DNA of 64,000 nt from Actinoallomurus liliacearum (GCF_039542035.1 NZ_BAABHJ010000027.1:62001-126000), one strand, 5' to 3'; shown: positions 26,825-35,030, counted from the first letter of the stretch. Program-made: numbers and translations. The notes: generated from the letters alone by a model not told the origin.

Positions 26825-27976
26825 CTACTTCAGCGCGTCCTGGAGCACGAACTTGCCGTTCTTGACGACGAGGATCACGAAGCCGCCGCTGGTGAGCGTG
26901 TGCCGGTCGGTGAACTTCAGCGGGCCGGAGAACAGCTGCAGCCCGTTGATGCCCTCCAGCGCCGTGGCGAGCTTGTCGCCGTCGGTGCCGCCGGCCTTCT
27001 TGATGGCCTCGGCCGCGACCCGTACGGCGTCGTAGGACTGGGTGGAGTACGGGCCGGGGTCGGCGCCGAACTTCTGCTTGTAGGTGGCGATCCAGCTCTC
27101 CGCGCCCTGGATGGTGTCCGGGGTCTGGGTCATGGTGGCGTACGCGCCCTCGGCGGCGGTCCCACCGGCGATCTTGACGAGCTTGGCGTCCACCGAGCCG
27201 TCGGCGACCATGAACTTGCCCTTGTACCCGGCCTGCCGGAGCTGCCGCAGGATCAGGCCGCCCTCCTGGTAGTAGCCGGTCCAGTAGATGAAGTCCGGGT
27301 TCTTCCGAAGGACGTTCGTGACGTTCGCGGAGTAGTCGCTCTCGCCGGGGTTGACCGCGTCCAGGGTCGCCTTGTCGGGGCCGCCGGGCTTGTCGAGCTC
27401 GGCCGCGGTGCGCACCGCGATGTCCTTGGAGTAGGACGTGTTGTCGTGCAGGAGCGCGACCTTCTTGGCGCCGCTCTTGGTCATCCAGGTCATCGCGGCG
27501 ATGGCCTGCTGGTCACCGGTGCCGTTGACGAAGAACACGTGCTTGAGCTTCTGGTCGACCAGCTCGGTCGAGTTGGCCGCCGGGATGATCATCGGGATCT
27601 TGCGGCGGTCGAAGACCGGGAGCGTGGGCAGGGTCGCGCCCGAGCAGTACCCGCCGACCGACACCGCGACGTTCGCGGCGACCAGCTTGTTGGCCGCGGC
27701 GACCGCCGTCTTGGGATCGCAGGCGTCGTCCTCGGCGCGCAGTTCGAGCTTGCGGCCGAGCACACCGCCCTTCGCGTTGATCTCGTCGATCGCCATCTGG
27801 GCGCCGTTCTTCATGTACGGGCCGATGTCGGCGCTGCTGCCGGACAGGGGGATGTCCATCCCGAGCAGGATGGGGCCCTTGTCCTTCTTGCTGTCGCCAC
27901 CGAGCACGCCCTGGCCACAGGCCGAGGCGGTCAGAGCGGTCGCCGCCAGTGCGACGCCGAGCGCTGCTTTCCTCAT
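26825..27976 (-). CDS. livK: substrate-binding lipoprotein of the Liv-type importer
   Basis: This 383-residue periplasmic-binding-like protein (type I, ANF/LivK fold) starts MRKAALGVALAATALTASAC, a signal sequence with a lipobox-like TASAC, so it is probably a lipoprotein anchored outside the membrane. Family blocks GMDIPLSGSSADIGPYMKNG, AINEINAKGG-type text (IDEINAKGGVLGRKLEL) and SVGGYCSGATLPTLPVFDR line the ligand pocket. The -3 position of the lipobox is Ala rather than Leu. Its location between the epimerase and permease genes suggests hydroxyproline as ligand. Confidence 0.85.
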   Translation of the reverse strand: MRKAALGVALAATALTASACGQGVLGGDSKKDKGPILLGMDIPLSGSSADIGPYMKNGAQMAIDEINAKGGVLGRKLELRAEDDACDPKTAVAAANKLVAANVAVSVGGYCSGATLPTLPVFDRRKIPMIIPAANSTELVDQKLKHVFFVNGTGDQQAIAAMTWMTKSGAKKVALLHDNTSYSKDIAVRTAAELDKPGGPDKATLDAVNPGESDYSANVTNVLRKNPDFIYWTGYYQEGGLILRQLRQAGYKGKFMVADGSVDAKLVKIAGGTAAEGAYATMTQTPDTIQGAESWIATYKQKFGADPGPYSTQSYDAVRVAAEAIKKAGGTDGDKLATALEGINGLQLFSGPLKFTDRHTLTSGGFVILVVKNGKFVLQDALK

Positions 27977-28017
27977 GGGGATCTCCGATATGTGAGCGAC
28001 GGGTAGGGGGAGATGGC

Positions 28018-28040
28018 GGCGCGGCCGGGGTGGCCGCGCC
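28018..28040. terminator. hairpin between epimerase gene and livK
   Basis: GGCGCGGCC and GGCCGCGCC form a 9-bp stem with a GGGGT loop, 47 bp after the epimerase stop and 42 bp before livK. It could be a partial terminator or RNA-stabilising hairpin that sets the ratio of enzyme to transporter mRNA. Confidence 0.45.
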
Positions 28041-28086
28041 GCGTCGGACGGTCGGGTTGAGGAGCGGGAGGTCTAGGAACGGGGGG

Positions 28087-29093
28087 TCAGAGCAGGAACC
28101 CCTCGGGGAAGGGATCGTCGGGGTCGAGCAGGTACTGCGCCGTGCCGGTCACCCAGGCGCGGCCGGTGATCGCCGGGACGATCGCGGGCCGGGAGCCGGC
28201 GACGGTCGTCTCCTCGGCGATCCGGCCGATGAACCGGCTGCCGATGAACGACTCGTTGACGAACTCCGCGCCGGGGGCCAGCTCCCCGCGCGCGTGCAGC
28301 TGGGCGAGGCGGGCCGAGGTGCCGGTGCCGCACGGCGAGCGGTCGAACCAGCCCGGGTGGATCGCCATCGCGTGCCGGGAGTGCTCGGCGTCCGAGCCGG
28401 GCGCGACGAACTGCACACGTGATGGCAGCCCGCGATGTCGGGGTTCTCCGGGTGCACCGGGCGGCGCTGCTCGTTGATCGCCGCCATCGTCGCCAGGCCG
28501 GCGCTGAGGATGTCGTTCTTGCGCTCCCGGTCGAACGGCAGCCCGACCCGCTCGATCGGCAGGATCGCGTAGAAGTTGCCGCCGTAGGCCATGTCGTACG
28601 TGACGGGGCCGATCCCCGGCACGTCGACGGTCTGGTCGAGGGCGTCGACGAACGACGGGACGTTGCGGATCGTCACGCTCTTCGCCGCGCCGTCGCGCAC
28701 CGCGACCTCGGTGACGACGAGCCCGGCGGGCGTGTCCAGCCGGATCGTGGTGACCGGCTCGGTCACCTCCACCATCCCGGTCTCGACCAGTACGGTCGCG
28801 ACCCCGATCGTGCCGTGCCCGCACATCGGCAGGCAGCCGGACACCTCGATGTACAGCACGCCGTAGTCGGCGTCCGGCCGGGTCGGCGGCTGGAGGATCG
28901 CGCCGCTCATCGAGGCGTGCCCGCGCGGCTCGTACATCAGCAGGGTGCGGATGTGGTCGAGGTGTTCCATGAAGTACGCGCGCCGCTCGAACATCGTCGC
29001 GCCGGGGATGACGCCGACCCCGCCGGTGACGACGCGGGTCGGCATCCCCTCGGTGTGCGAGTCCACGGCGTGGAACACGTGCTTGCTACGCAT
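28087..29093 (-). pseudogene. proline racemase-family 4-hydroxyproline epimerase, interrupted by a 2-bp insertion
   Basis: The first 228 or so codons read as a proline racemase-family enzyme (VFHAVDSHTEGMPTRVVTGG, GCLPMCGHGTIGVATVLVET with the first catalytic Cys, YGGNFYAILPIERVGLPF, then NPDIAGCHHV). After HHV the frame is lost. The expected continuation (VQFVAPGSDAEHSRHAMAIH, then WFDRSPCGTGTSARLAQL with the second catalytic Cys) resumes in another frame and runs to 28087. The break is an extra AC at 28414-28417 (GTGTGCAG where GTGCAG would restore the frame). The enzyme would interconvert trans-4-hydroxy-L-proline and cis-4-hydroxy-D-proline. Everything else is conserved, so this is either a very recent mutation or a sequencing error. 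It overlaps the DapA-type gene by 8 nt. Confidence 0.8.
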
Positions 29094-29982
29094 TGCTCTC
29101 CAGGTGCGCGGCGGCCTCCGTGGCGGCCCGCACGGTCGCGGCCTGTTCCTCGGTCAGCGGGAGGCGGGGCGGCCGGCACGGCCCGCCGTGCCCGCCCATG
29201 ACGTCCATCGACAGCTTGATCGCCTGGACGAACTCCGTCCGCGAGTCCCAGCGCAGCAGCGGGTGCAGTGCCCGGTACAGCGGCAGCGCCCGCTCCAGGT
29301 CGCCGGCGACGGCCGCGCGGTACAGCGCGACGCTCGCCTTCGGCAGGGCGTTCGGGTAGCCGGCGATCCAGCCCTTGGCACCGGCGATGGCCAGCTCGAG
29401 CAGCACGTCGTCCGCGCCGATCAGCACGTCGAGCTCGGGGGCCAGCTCGGCGATCCGGTAGGCGCGGCGCACGTCGCCGCTGAACTCCTTGACCGCGACG
29501 ATGTGACCGGCCTCGTGCAGGCGGGCCAGCAGCTCGGGGGTCAGGTCCACCTTGGTGTCGTACGGGTTGTTGTACGCGACGATCGGCACCCCCGCCTTGG
29601 CCACCTCGGCGTAGTGGGCCTCGACGATCCGGTCGTCCGCGCGGTAGGCGTTCGGCGGCAGGAGCAGGACCGCGCCCGCTCCGGCCTCGGCGGCCTGCTC
29701 GGCCCAGCGCCGTGACTCCGCCGAGCCGTACGCCGCGACGCCCGGCACGACCCGGTCGCCGCCGATCGCCTCGACCGCGGTCCGCACGACCTGGGTCCGC
29801 TCTTCGGGGGTGAGGTTCTGGTACTCACCGAGTGAGCCGTTGGGGCACACGCCGTCGCAGCCCGCGTCGACCAGGTCGCGAACGTGCTGGGCGTACCGGT
29901 CGAAGTCGACCGACAGGTCCTCACGCAGCGGCAGGGCGGTGGCGACGAGGATGCCGTGCCAGGGCTTACGAGGGGCGCTCAT
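29086..29982 (-). CDS. DapA-family lyase, likely pyrroline-4-hydroxy-2-carboxylate deaminase
   Basis: This 298-residue protein is a DHDPS/NAL-superfamily TIM barrel. It has CPNGSLGEYQNLTPEER near the active site (compare GTTGE), the conserved Tyr in VAYNNPYDT (Tyr137) and the Schiff-base lysine in VAVKEFSGD (Lys165). In hydroxyproline degradation a DapA-family enzyme converts pyrroline-4-hydroxy-2-carboxylate to 2-oxoglutarate semialdehyde with loss of ammonia. The neighbouring epimerase and dehydrogenase genes make that the best reading, against dihydrodipicolinate synthase. GGGAGAACCGC precedes the ATG at 29982, and a candidate operator lies 19 bp upstream. Confidence 0.8.
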   Translation of the reverse strand: MSAPRKPWHGILVATALPLREDLSVDFDRYAQHVRDLVDAGCDGVCPNGSLGEYQNLTPEERTQVVRTAVEAIGGDRVVPGVAAYGSAESRRWAEQAAEAGAGAVLLLPPNAYRADDRIVEAHYAEVAKAGVPIVAYNNPYDTKVDLTPELLARLHEAGHIVAVKEFSGDVRRAYRIAELAPELDVLIGADDVLLELAIAGAKGWIAGYPNALPKASVALYRAAVAGDLERALPLYRALHPLLRWDSRTEFVQAIKLSMDVMGGHGGPCRPPRLPLTEEQAATVRAATEAAAHLESNA

Positions 29983-30000
29983 GCGGTTCTCCCTTATGCG

Positions 30001-30014
30001 ATGTGACATTTCAC
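30001..30014. promoter_or_regulatory. candidate GntR operator upstream of the deaminase gene
   Basis: ATGTGACATTTCAC contains the palindrome ATGT-N-ACAT. The same 14-nt word, with one C/T change, occurs in the other orientation at 32959-32972, just ahead of the dehydrogenase operon. Both sites sit within 20 bp of a start codon. Confidence 0.55.
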
Positions 30015-30057
30015 GTTGGACCGAGCATGGTCGTCAAGATGTCGCAGGACTCGTGAT

Positions 30058-30086
30058 CCGTCCGTTATGCCGGGTTGATCGGACGG
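30058..30086. terminator. weak hairpin after the dehydrogenase operon
   Basis: CCGTCCG and CGGACGG form a 7-bp stem with a 15-nt loop, about 60 bp beyond the stop of the oxidoreductase gene and before the deaminase promoter. The stem is short and the loop long, so termination is only a suggestion. Confidence 0.3.
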
Positions 30087-30147
30087 TTTCCGGACCGCAG
30101 CCGTAGGGATTCGCCCCTCCGGCCGCGGCCGTTCGCTCTGTTCCGTG

Positions 30148-31512
30148 TCAGGGCCGGTCCTCGGCGGCCAGGTCACGCAGCCGCAGAGGCTGGGCGAGTG
30201 GTCGGCGCGCGATTCCCCGCAGGTCGTCGGCGTCGGGCAGCCGCCCGCAGATCCCCGCCGCGAGCCACGCGGTCGCGTAACCGCACACCCGGCCCTGGCA
30301 CCGGCCCATGCCCGCCCGGCTGAGCAGTTTGGCCGAGCGCGGGTCGGTCGCGCCGAGCTCCGCCGCCTCGGTCAGCCGACCGCAGGTGACCTCCTCACAG
30401 CGGCAGACGATCGTGTCCTCCCGCAGTCGGTCCATCCAGCCCGGACGGACGGGATACGCGCGGTGCAAAGCCGCGGCGAACGCCCGCAGCCGCCGCCGTC
30501 GCGCCAGCAGGCGCCGTACGTCGGCCGGGTCGGGCGCGACGCCGCCCGCCGCCTCCGCGACCGACAGCCCGGCCAGCTCCCCCTCGACGAGCGAGAGCCG
30601 GGCACCGCCGACCCCGGTGGTCTCCCCCGCCGCGTACACGCCGGGCACGCTCGTACGCTGCGCCACGTCGACCGCGACGACCAGGCTGCCGTCGGCGTCC
30701 ATCCGGGTGGCGCAGCCGAGCTGCAGGGGGATCTCCAGCTGCGGCGTGAACCCGTAACCGACCGCCACCGCGTCGCAGGCGACGACGCGCTCGCGCACCG
30801 GTGCCCAGTCCCGGTCGAGCCGGGCGACGGTGACCGCCTCGACCCGGTCGTCCCCGTGCGCCGCGACGACGGCGTGCCCGGTGCGGTACGGGATCCGGTG
30901 CCGCGCCAGCAGGGCGGCGTACCCGGCGCCCTCACGCGCCTTGTCCGGATGCCGGGCGACGTGCCGGGCGAAGCCGTACGGGCGGCCGGCCTCGAAGACC
31001 CCGACGACGGTCGCGCCGGCCCCGGCCAGGCCGGTGGCGACGGGGAGCAGGAACGGGCCGGTGCCCGCGACAACGATCCGCTCGCCCGCCGTGACCCGGT
31101 CGCCCTTCAGCAACGCCTGCGCGCCGCCCGCGGTGAGCACGCCCGGCAGATCCCAGCCGGGGAACGGCAGCGACCGGTCGTGCGCGCCCGTCGCGACGAC
31201 CAGCGTCCGCGCGCCGATCCGGACCGGGCGCTCGTCCCGGTCCCCCGCGAGCGCGTGCACGGTGAACCCGTCCTCGACGTGCCAGACCCGGTGGTCCGGC
31301 AGGTAGGTGAGGCGGTCCAGCGCGTCCCGGAGCCGTACGAAGGCGTCCCAGTCGTGGTGGAGACGGCCCGTCTCCGCCGCGTGGTGCCGGTAGTACTGCC
31401 CGCCCGGCCGCCGTCCCGCGTCGATCAGCGCGACGTCCAGCCCGGCCGTCGCGGCGGACACCGCCGCGGCCAGGCCCGCCGGTCCCGCGCCGATCACCAC
31501 CAGGTCATGCAT
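30148..31512 (-). CDS. D-hydroxyproline dehydrogenase, NAD(P)/FAD-binding subunit with BFD-like [2Fe-2S] domain
   Basis: This 454-residue protein has an N-terminal FAD motif (VVIGAGPAGLAAAVSAATAG), then RRPGGQYYRH, a second dinucleotide motif near RIVVAGTGPFLLPVATGLAG, and a C-terminal [2Fe-2S] domain with IVCRCEEVTCGRL and MGRCQGRVCGYATAW (C-x-C, then C-x-x-x-x-C). This is the architecture of the alpha subunit of HcnABC/OoxABC-type amino acid dehydrogenases. With the small 2Fe-2S and DadA-like subunits encoded upstream it would form a membrane-linked D-hydroxyproline dehydrogenase. The ATG at 31512 lies in the second copy of a duplicated junction. Confidence 0.85.
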   Translation of the reverse strand: MHDLVVIGAGPAGLAAAVSAATAGLDVALIDAGRRPGGQYYRHHAAETGRLHHDWDAFVRLRDALDRLTYLPDHRVWHVEDGFTVHALAGDRDERPVRIGARTLVVATGAHDRSLPFPGWDLPGVLTAGGAQALLKGDRVTAGERIVVAGTGPFLLPVATGLAGAGATVVGVFEAGRPYGFARHVARHPDKAREGAGYAALLARHRIPYRTGHAVVAAHGDDRVEAVTVARLDRDWAPVRERVVACDAVAVGYGFTPQLEIPLQLGCATRMDADGSLVVAVDVAQRTSVPGVYAAGETTGVGGARLSLVEGELAGLSVAEAAGGVAPDPADVRRLLARRRRLRAFAAALHRAYPVRPGWMDRLREDTIVCRCEEVTCGRLTEAAELGATDPRSAKLLSRAGMGRCQGRVCGYATAWLAAGICGRLPDADDLRGIARRPLAQPLRLRDLAAEDRP

Positions 31513-31603
31513 CGCGGCCACCGCCCTTCCCCACGTCGCCGTCCCCCGCCATCGGCACCGGGTCATGCATCCGGGCCACCGCCCTCCACGACGTCGCCGT
31601 CCC
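31503..31603. repeat. two imperfect direct repeats duplicating the gene junction, 58 bp apart
   Basis: GGTCATGCATCCGGGCCACC and following bases at 31561-31603 recur at 31503-31545 with a handful of mismatches. Each copy holds the sequence GATGCATGAC on the minus strand, where the TGA stop of the 2Fe-2S gene and the ATG of the oxidoreductase gene overlap. A tandem duplication of about 58 bp appears to have pushed two once-overlapping genes apart. The first copy now opens a 21-codon frame (31570 to 31505, beginning MHDPVPMAGDGDVG) whose TGA overlaps the true ATG. Confidence 0.7.
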
Positions 31604-31814
31604 GCGCCTCGACCATGCAGGCCCGCAGCGACGGGCGGCCGTTGACGGTGATCAGGCAGTCGAAGCACACGCCGATCCCGCAGTACAGCCCGCGCGGCCG
31701 CCCGCCGAACCGGGTCGTCCGCCAGGATCTGATGCCCGCGGCGGTCAGGGCGGCGCCGACGCTCTGACCCGGTTCGAACGGCACCGGCCGGCCCTCGAAG
31801 ACGATCTGACTCAT
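31563..31814 (-). CDS. small (2Fe-2S)-binding subunit of D-hydroxyproline dehydrogenase (HcnA/OoxC-like)
   Basis: This 83-residue ferredoxin-like protein begins MSQIVFEGRPVPFEPGQSVG. It has the plant-type cluster ligands in GLYCGIGVCFDCLITV with the fourth Cys in LRACMVEAR (C-x4-C-x2-C, then a distant C). Such small subunits sit between the two flavoprotein subunits. Its start overlaps the stop of the DadA-like gene by 4 nt (ATGA). A duplication at its 3' end separates it from the next gene. Confidence 0.85.
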   Translation of the reverse strand: MSQIVFEGRPVPFEPGQSVGAALTAAGIRSWRTTRFGGRPRGLYCGIGVCFDCLITVNGRPSLRACMVEARDGDVVEGGGPDA

Positions 31815-32953
31815 GGCTGCTCCGGAAAGCGGTCGGGGCGGAACGGCGCGAGGTCGAGGTCCGGCCGCGCGCCGGTGAGGGACTGGGCGAGCAGGTGGCC
31901 CGTCGCCGCCGCCAGGCCGATCCCGGCGCCCTCGTGGCCGCAGGCGTGCAGCAGCCCCTCGGCGCGCGGGTCCGGGCCGATGACCGGCAGATGGTCGGGG
32001 CAGTACGGCCGGAACCCGCAGTAGGCGCGGATCGCCGTGGCGTCACCGAGCACCGGGAACAGCCGGATCGCCTGGGCGGCCAGGCGCCGCAGCGCCGCCA
32101 TCGACAGCGTGCGGTCGAACCCGACCCGCTCCCGGCTGGCACCGATCAGGATCGTGCCGGCCGGGGTGCCCTCGACGACCGCGGAGGACTCCAGTCCCTC
32201 GTCGTCGCTCGCGACGTTCGCGACGTACTCCGCGGCGTACACCTTGTGCCGGATCAGCGGCGGCAGCGGCTCGGTGACGAGGATGAAACCCCGGCGGGGC
32301 AGCACCGGGACGGTCACCCCGGCGAGGGCCGCCACCTCCCCGCCCCACGTGCCGGCCGCGTTCACGACCGCCCCCGCGGCGAGGTCTCCCCGGTCGGTGC
32401 GCACCCCGGTGACCCGGTCGCCGCTCCGCAGCATCCCGGTCACGGTGACGCCCGTACGGACCTCGGCCCCGGAGGCGCGCAGCAGGTGCGCGGCGGCCAG
32501 CATCGGCTGGACCTGCGCGTCCTGCGGGTAGAACATCCCGCCGGCCAGGTCGCGGGCCAGGTGCGGCTCGTAGCCGGGCAGCTCCGCCGCGGGCACGGCG
32601 ACCGCGTCGACGCCCGCCGCGCGCTGCAGTTCGGCCAGCGCCGCGAGCCCGGCGATGCCCTTCTCGCTCTCGGCCACGACGAGGCCGCCCTTGGGCTCGT
32701 ACTCGAAGGCCGCCCCGAGCCCGTCCTCGGCGGCCAGCTCCGCCCACCGGGCGGAGGAGAAGACCGCGAGGTCGAGCTCCGGGCCGGGCTCCTTGTCGGA
32801 GACGAGGAGGTTGCCCTCTCCAGCCCCGGTGGTGCCTCCGGCCACCGCGCCGCGTTCCACGACGGTCACCGCCAGCCCGGCCCGCGCGGCGTAGTACGCG
32901 CACGCGGCACCGACGACGCCGCCGCCGACGATCACCACGTCAGCAGTGCTCAC
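31811..32953 (-). CDS. FAD-dependent D-amino acid (D-hydroxyproline) dehydrogenase, DadA-like subunit
   Basis: This 380-residue DAO-family flavoprotein has ADVVIVGGGVVGAACAYYAA at the N-terminus and VVERGAVAGGTTGAGEGNLL in the FAD/substrate region. VVNAAGTWGGEVAALAGVTV and HACGHEGAGIGLAAATGHLL form the C-terminal FAD signature. It oxidises the D-imino acid to the pyrroline, passing electrons to the two iron-sulfur partners. GTG 32953 is the start that aligns with the family; upstream frame text is not protein-like. An ATGTGACAT operator lies 6 bp before it. Confidence 0.85.
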   Translation of the reverse strand: MSTADVVIVGGGVVGAACAYYAARAGLAVTVVERGAVAGGTTGAGEGNLLVSDKEPGPELDLAVFSSARWAELAAEDGLGAAFEYEPKGGLVVAESEKGIAGLAALAELQRAAGVDAVAVPAAELPGYEPHLARDLAGGMFYPQDAQVQPMLAAAHLLRASGAEVRTGVTVTGMLRSGDRVTGVRTDRGDLAAGAVVNAAGTWGGEVAALAGVTVPVLPRRGFILVTEPLPPLIRHKVYAAEYVANVASDDEGLESSAVVEGTPAGTILIGASRERVGFDRTLSMAALRRLAAQAIRLFPVLGDATAIRAYCGFRPYCPDHLPVIGPDPRAEGLLHACGHEGAGIGLAAATGHLLAQSLTGARPDLDLAPFRPDRFPEQP

Positions 32954-32958
32954 GAGCG

Positions 32959-32972
32959 GTAAAATGTCACAT
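32959..32972. promoter_or_regulatory. candidate GntR operator at the dehydrogenase operon start
   Basis: Read on the minus strand this is ATGTGACATTTTAC, matching the site at 30001-30014 in 13 of 14 positions. It occupies the space where a ribosome binding site would lie, 6 bp before the GTG. It also contains ATG immediately followed by TGA, behind AAAGGTGAGCC, a start-stop pair. Confidence 0.55.
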
Positions 32973-33137
32973 GGCTCACCTTTCGCACAAGAGTCCGGTA
33001 ATGGGCGATCGCAGGCCGGGCCAGAAATCCGGACCCGACTCGGGAGGGCGCCACGCGGCCGGGCCGCTGCCTTTACATTGTAGATTTTTATCACGAATCG
33101 CACTCATTTGATCACTGTGCGTTGTTATGCTGGTGGC

Positions 33138-34391
33138 GTGATCTCCGAATCCCCCGCGGGCCGGCACGTTCCCGGCGACTACGACCTCACCCGCGACATC
33201 GTCGGCGGGCTGCCGCACGCCCTCGTCGAGCGGTGGCGGCGAAGCGGTCAGACGGCCGACGACGCGCGGCGCCTGCTCAGCGGATACGCCGTCGAGGGCT
33301 ACAGCGTCGTGTCGGACTCGGCGGGCCTGACGAGGCTCAGCGAGCGGCTGGCACTGCTGGAGGTGCTGGCGCTCATCGACCGGCCGAAACGGATCCTGCA
33401 CGCGTACGGCCGTGCGATCGGGGGCCGGGCGGTGGGAGTCTGGGCCGCCGACAACGCCCAGCTGTTCCATCCGGCCGGCACCCGCGCCGCGGAGCTGCTC
33501 TCGGCCCTCTTAAGCGTCCAGGACGAGATCGAGCGCCGGTGCCGGATCCGGATCGGTATCGGAGTCCACCGCGGGACCTTCAGCGAGCTGTCCGGCGGGC
33601 TGTACGGCGAGGAGGCCGACGGAATCGAGGACGTCGCGGAGAACCACGTGGAGGGCGGGGAGATCGCCGTCACCGAACCGGTCGTCGACCTGCTGCCGCC
33701 CGGCCACCCCTTCACCGTGGTCCGCAGGGACGACCTACGGCATCCGATCGGCCCGGTCTACCGGCTGCTCGACGGCCCGCGCCTGACCGACGCGCGCCCT
33801 GTGGAGGGCGAGCGGTACCCGATCCCGTACTCCCCCGACCTCCACGCCGACCTCCTTCACCTCGAGCGCTCCCCCGGTGACACCGATCTCCTCGCCCGGC
33901 TCACCGCCCGGCACCTCCGGGAGCGGACCGTCGTGCTCGTCGAACGCGGCGGCGCGTCGGCGGGCACGCCCGACCTGGCGGTGCTGAGAGGGCTGGCCCT
34001 GTCCACCACGATGCGCGAGACGGCGCTGGGCCTGCTGCCGTCGGCCGGTGCCGTGGAGATCAAGGTCGCCGGCCCACTGGGCATCTACCTCTTCGACGAT
34101 CCCGGATCCGCCGTCGAGTTCGCCCTTCGGCTCCGCGCGGGGCTGGCCGAGCGCGAGATCGTGTGCCGGATCGGCGTGGACACCGGGCCGGTGCTGACCG
34201 GAGAGACACCGGGCGGCGGCCGCGACATCGCCGGAGCCCCGGTCAACGTCGCGTCCAAGATGGCCCAGGACCTCGGGCGGCCCGGCCGGGTCTACCTCAG
34301 CGAGCCCCTGCGCGAACAGACCGTCCTGGGCCGCTTCGTCCCGGTCGAGCGGGTCGTCTCCGGCGTGCGGATCACCTTCTTCGAAGGCTGA
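33138..34391 (+). CDS. protein with two tandem class III nucleotidyl cyclase-like domains
   Basis: This 417-residue protein shows two related blocks. The first has SVVSDSAGLTRLSERLALLE, IGGRAVGVWAADN, RIRIGIGVHRGTFSEL and IEDVAENHVEGGEIAVTEPV. The second has VEIKVAGPLGIYLFDDPGSA, VCRIGVDTGPVLTGETPGGG and DIAGAPVNVASKMAQDLG. Both follow the cyclase-homology pattern (D-x-x-G-x-T, I-G-I/V-x-x-G, then D-x-x-x-x-x-N-x-A-x-x-x). The first metal Asp may survive as SDSAG, but the second domain lacks an obvious metal pair, so activity is doubtful. It could be a sensory pseudo-cyclase. It is divergent from the hydroxyproline operon across 184 bp with no other gene. Confidence 0.6.
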   Translation: MISESPAGRHVPGDYDLTRDIVGGLPHALVERWRRSGQTADDARRLLSGYAVEGYSVVSDSAGLTRLSERLALLEVLALIDRPKRILHAYGRAIGGRAVGVWAADNAQLFHPAGTRAAELLSALLSVQDEIERRCRIRIGIGVHRGTFSELSGGLYGEEADGIEDVAENHVEGGEIAVTEPVVDLLPPGHPFTVVRRDDLRHPIGPVYRLLDGPRLTDARPVEGERYPIPYSPDLHADLLHLERSPGDTDLLARLTARHLRERTVVLVERGGASAGTPDLAVLRGLALSTTMRETALGLLPSAGAVEIKVAGPLGIYLFDDPGSAVEFALRLRAGLAEREIVCRIGVDTGPVLTGETPGGGRDIAGAPVNVASKMAQDLGRPGRVYLSEPLREQTVLGRFVPVERVVSGVRITFFEG

Positions 34392-34478
34392 GCCCGGCCC
34401 CGCGTCGAGTGTCGGCCCGGAGACTCCGCCGTGCGGGCGGCCGGCGCGCCGTGACCGCACGCCGGGGCCCGCGGTGAC

Positions 34479-35030
34479 TCAGCCGACCGACGCGGCGTCG
34501 GCCTCCGGCCGCCGGTAGCAGTAGCCCACCCGCCGGATGGTCACCAGGCGGTCGCCGTGGCGCCCGAGCTTGCGGCGCAGGCGGTGGACGTGGACGTCCA
34601 CCGTCCGCGGCACGACGACGGCCGCGCCCTCCCACACCGCGTTCATCAGGTGGATGCGAGAGAACACCTTTCCGGGGCGCGCCGTCAGGTAGTCCAGCAG
34701 CTCGAACTCCTGGAACGTCAGCGACACCTCTTCACCGTCCAGCCAGACACGCCTGGCGTCGCGGTCGACGACCAGGTCGTCGGGCTCCCACCCGCCCGGC
34801 CCCCGGTCCAGAGACCTGACCGCCCGGGGAACGGCGACCGGCGTACCGAGGTCCGCCGCCGGAAGGAGATGGGCGGTGATCACCACCACCTGTCCGGTGC
34901 CGGGAAGCGGAATCACCTCCAGGAGGCCGCCCGGTGGCGGGTCGTCCGGGACCGGCGGCGGCCCCACATCGAGGTCGGGCGATGCCTCGCGTAGGTGGGT
35001 GTCGAGCTTCGCAAGCTGGAGTCGTGGCAT
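34479..35030 (-). CDS. winged-helix (OmpR/PhoB-type) DNA-binding protein without a receiver domain
   Basis: This 183-residue protein ends in a complete trans_reg_C domain: LVVDRDARRVWLDGEEVSLT, then FQEFELLDYLTARPGKVFSR, and PRTVDVHVHRLRRKLGRHGD followed by VTIRRVGYCYR. The first 90 residues are Pro-rich with one short beta-like part (GQVVVITAHLLPA) and no phosphorylatable Asp pattern, so it is not a standard response regulator. Similar orphan proteins occur widely in actinomycetes. ATG 35030 faces the STAS gene across 149 bp. Confidence 0.75.
   Translation of the reverse strand: MPRLQLAKLDTHLREASPDLDVGPPPVPDDPPPGGLLEVIPLPGTGQVVVITAHLLPAADLGTPVAVPRAVRSLDRGPGGWEPDDLVVDRDARRVWLDGEEVSLTFQEFELLDYLTARPGKVFSRIHLMNAVWEGAAVVVPRTVDVHVHRLRRKLGRHGDRLVTIRRVGYCYRRPEADAASVG

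Noticed and set aside
29086..29982. Dihydrodipicolinate synthase (lysine biosynthesis) for the DapA-family gene
   Set aside because: Context of epimerase, D-amino acid dehydrogenase subunits and importer favours hydroxyproline degradation; motifs alone cannot decide.
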